From Paenibacillus monticola (lineage in GTDB: Bacteria; Bacillota; Bacilli; Paenibacillales; Paenibacillaceae): 64,000 bases of DNA. The translations under genes and the position numbers were made by a program. Under the pieces are notes generated by a model that did not search any database, was not told the origin of the DNA, and worked only from the letters and a program-made list of their open reading frames with translations. Positions within the stretch are counted from its first letter, which is position 1; each line of letters begins with the position of its first letter. Of the stretch, positions 62,335-64,000 are shown piece by piece. The stretch covers positions 868,001-932,000 of the forward strand of contig NZ_WJXB01000001.1 in NCBI RefSeq assembly GCF_009664975.1, in the 5' to 3' direction.

Positions 62335-63161
62335 GAATATCGAAGCTTAGACTTGGGGCAGGGTACACTGCACTAATCATCATTTCCGGCATGTTCATCA
62401 TTCCGTTCCTGTGGCTGATCCGCAGCTCGCTGATGGATTTATCTCAAATCTTCACCATGCCGCCGGAATGGATTCCAAGGCCTTTTCATTGGGATAATTT
62501 CCAGCGTGCATTGACCTTTCTGCCGTTCGATACTTTTTTTCGGAATACTACTATTATTGTCTTCAGTGTACTTATCGGGACCGTTCTGACCAGCAGTATT
62601 GCGGCATTCGGTTTTTCTCGAATTGAATGGAGGGGCAGAGATACGGTATTCGCCATTCTCATGACCAGCATGATGCTCCCTGCAGCGGTCACAATCATCC
62701 CGAGCTTTCTGGGATGGCAGAAGCTCGGATTCTATGATTCGTTCTATCCTTTGATCGTACCTGCCTATTTTGGCGGAGGAATATTTAATATTTTCCTGCT
62801 GCGCCAATTCTATTTAACGATTCCGCTGGATTTCGATGAGGCGGCGTATGTGGATGGAGCGACTTATTTTCAAATCTATATGCGAATTATTCTGCCGCTA
62901 AGTCGTTCAGCGATTATTGTGGTTGCCCTGTTCAGCTTCCTGGCTTCCTGGAATGATTTCATGGGCCCGCTTATTTATCTGAAAAGTGATAATCTCTTTA
63001 CCCTGGCGCTGGGATTGCAGATGTTCCAGGGTACGTACACCGCTCAGTGGGATTTGCTTATGGCGGCATCTGCCGCGGTAGTCCTGCCTTGTGTCATTGT
63101 GTTCCTGCTGGGACAACGATATTTCCTTGAAGGGATAACATTATCGGGCCTGAAGGGTTAA
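62331..63161 (+). CDS. Sugar ABC transporter permease, MalG/UgpE type
   Basis: This 276-residue permease starts at a TTG embedded in the stop of the previous gene (TTGA overlap), 7 bases after GGAGGGGGG. It has six helices, EAA loop FDEAAYVDGATYFQIYMRIIL and the ending RYFLEGITLSGLKG. It completes the importer with the MalF-type partner. Confidence 0.9.
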   Translation: MRISKLRLGAGYTALIIISGMFIIPFLWLIRSSLMDLSQIFTMPPEWIPRPFHWDNFQRALTFLPFDTFFRNTTIIVFSVLIGTVLTSSIAAFGFSRIEWRGRDTVFAILMTSMMLPAAVTIIPSFLGWQKLGFYDSFYPLIVPAYFGGGIFNIFLLRQFYLTIPLDFDEAAYVDGATYFQIYMRIILPLSRSAIIVVALFSFLASWNDFMGPLIYLKSDNLFTLALGLQMFQGTYTAQWDLLMAASAAVVLPCVIVFLLGQRYFLEGITLSGLKG

Positions 63162-63187
63162 TGAAATGAAAGTGAGGAATTCACATA

Positions 63188-64000
63188 ATGACAAAACTTC
63201 AATCGCTGAGAAATTGGCAGGGCGTACCCTTCACGAAGGTAGTTATTGAGGATGAGTTCTGGCGTCCGCGGCTGGAGGTGCTGAACAAGGTTACACTTCC
63301 GGCCTGTTTAGCAAAATGCGAAGAGACGGGGCGTATATCCAACTTCGCCAAAGCGGGCGGACTTATGGAGGGGGCGTTCGAAGGTATTTATTTCAATGAT
63401 TCGGATGTGTATAAGATCATCGAAGGTGTTGCTTATTCCCTGATGTCCGAACGAGACCAGGTGCTTGAGGCAGAGGCGGACCGGATTATTGATCTAATTG
63501 CCTCGGCCCAGGAAGCAGACGGTTACTTGTGCACCTACTATACGCTTGAAGCACCAGAAGCTAAATGGACAGACATGGAGAAGCATGAAATGTACAATGG
63601 GGGCCACTTAATCGAAGCCGCAGTTGCGTATTATGACGCCACCGACAAGCGCAATCTCCTGGATGTGGCCTGCCGTTTGGCTGATCATTATTGCAGCCTG
63701 TTTGGCCCGGGCAAACGTCACTGGGTGGAAGGCCATGAAGAAATTGAACTTGCACTTGTGAAACTATACCGGGTTACCGGGGAGGAACGCTACTGGAAAC
63801 TCGCTTTATGGTTGCTGGAGGAACGAGGGCATGGCCACGGAATCGGAAAAATATGGGATACCAAGGAATGGGGTCCTGCATACTGTCAGGACGATGTTCC
63901 GGTCAGAGATATTGAGCAGGTCACCGGCCACGCAGTCCGGGCCATGTACTTATATACGGCAATGGCAGATGTAGTCCAAGTATCCGGAGAGACTGCTTAT
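63188..64000 (+). CDS. Glycoside hydrolase family 127 beta-L-arabinofuranosidase, N-terminal part (cut by window edge)
   Basis: An ATG at 63188 opens a frame that is still open at the window end (271 codons). The start MTKLQSLRNWQGVPFTKVVI, the phrase VEDEFWRPRLE in variant form (IEDEFWRPRLEVLNKVTLPA), and ISNFAKAGGLMEGAFEGIYF, QEADGYLCTYYTLEAPEAKW, EMYNGGHLIEAAVAYYDATD and PVRDIEQVTGHAVRAMYLYT are all typical of GH127 (HypBA1-like) enzymes. The catalytic cysteine motif lies beyond the edge. No signal peptide, so it is cytoplasmic. It starts 26 bases after the permease in the same operon, releasing L-arabinofuranose from imported oligosaccharides. Confidence 0.9.
   Translation, partial: MTKLQSLRNWQGVPFTKVVIEDEFWRPRLEVLNKVTLPACLAKCEETGRISNFAKAGGLMEGAFEGIYFNDSDVYKIIEGVAYSLMSERDQVLEAEADRIIDLIASAQEADGYLCTYYTLEAPEAKWTDMEKHEMYNGGHLIEAAVAYYDATDKRNLLDVACRLADHYCSLFGPGKRHWVEGHEEIELALVKLYRVTGEERYWKLALWLLEERGHGHGIGKIWDTKEWGPAYCQDDVPVRDIEQVTGHAVRAMYLYTAMADVVQVSGETAY

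Noticed and set aside
1..64000. CRISPR array, tRNA or rRNA genes, riboswitches
   Set aside because: Read on both strands, no regularly spaced short repeats, no cloverleaf-like sequence with CCA-type end, and no recognisable riboswitch core were seen; weak or degenerate examples could be missed without computation.

Overview
The window reads as chromosome of a spore-forming Firmicute, most likely Paenibacillus or a close relative. It contains an intact gene for the late mother-cell sigma factor SigK, several YesM/YesN-type two-component systems, LplB/LplC- and MalF/MalG-type sugar ABC importers with lipoprotein binding proteins, Gram-positive ribosome-binding sites and many glycoside hydrolases. 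No rRNA, tRNA, CRISPR array, transposase or recombinase gene was seen.

Layout. (1) 1-7.3 kb: a leftward ABC importer operon (binding protein, two permeases, then the first codons of a sensor kinase cut by the window edge), divergent from a GH42/GH29 glycosidase pair. (2) 7.5-14.2 kb: a two-component system followed by a MalFG-type importer, closed by a strong terminator. (3) 14.4-33 kb: intact sigK followed by a run of small self-contained gene modules separated by broken sigK pieces. The modules are GH42 + AraC; TetR + dehydrogenases, SDRs and an Old Yellow Enzyme; a two-gene Zeta-like module; an MFS pump + TetR; an AdhR/AdhA aldehyde-response pair; and PadR + a protein of unknown function. 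(4) 33.5-55.2 kb: a large polysaccharide-utilisation locus (GH127-like, AraC, LplB/LplC importer, YesN/YesM pair, GH2, secreted GH43, and a 2174-residue secreted GH115-SGNH esterase). The substrate is probably decorated glucuronoarabinoxylan. (5) 55.2-56.2 kb: gene debris ending in an eighth sigK piece. (6) 56.4-64 kb: a third two-component system, a MalFG-type importer with a consensus catabolite-repression site, and the start of a GH127 arabinofuranosidase.

Main finding. Besides the intact sigK there are seven truncated sigK copies, all in the same orientation. Three of them (24.56, 26.13 and 31.30 kb) begin at exactly the same base of codon 66 and are preceded by the same foreign 24-base arm. 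A shared breakpoint of this kind is the scar of site-specific integration. I infer that sigK is an integration hotspot. Each incoming element would carry a replacement sigK 3' half, so the leftmost gene stays intact while older 3' halves are pushed to the right, each separated by cargo. This differs from the classical skin arrangement, where one element interrupts sigK and is excised during sporulation.

How the genes work together: binding proteins and permeases import oligosaccharides, neighbouring YesMN or AraC regulators probably sense them, secreted GH43 and GH115-SGNH enzymes strip side chains outside the cell, and cytoplasmic GH2/GH42/GH29/GH127 enzymes finish hydrolysis. The array modules in between look like stress, detoxification and efflux cargo, mostly with their own regulator.
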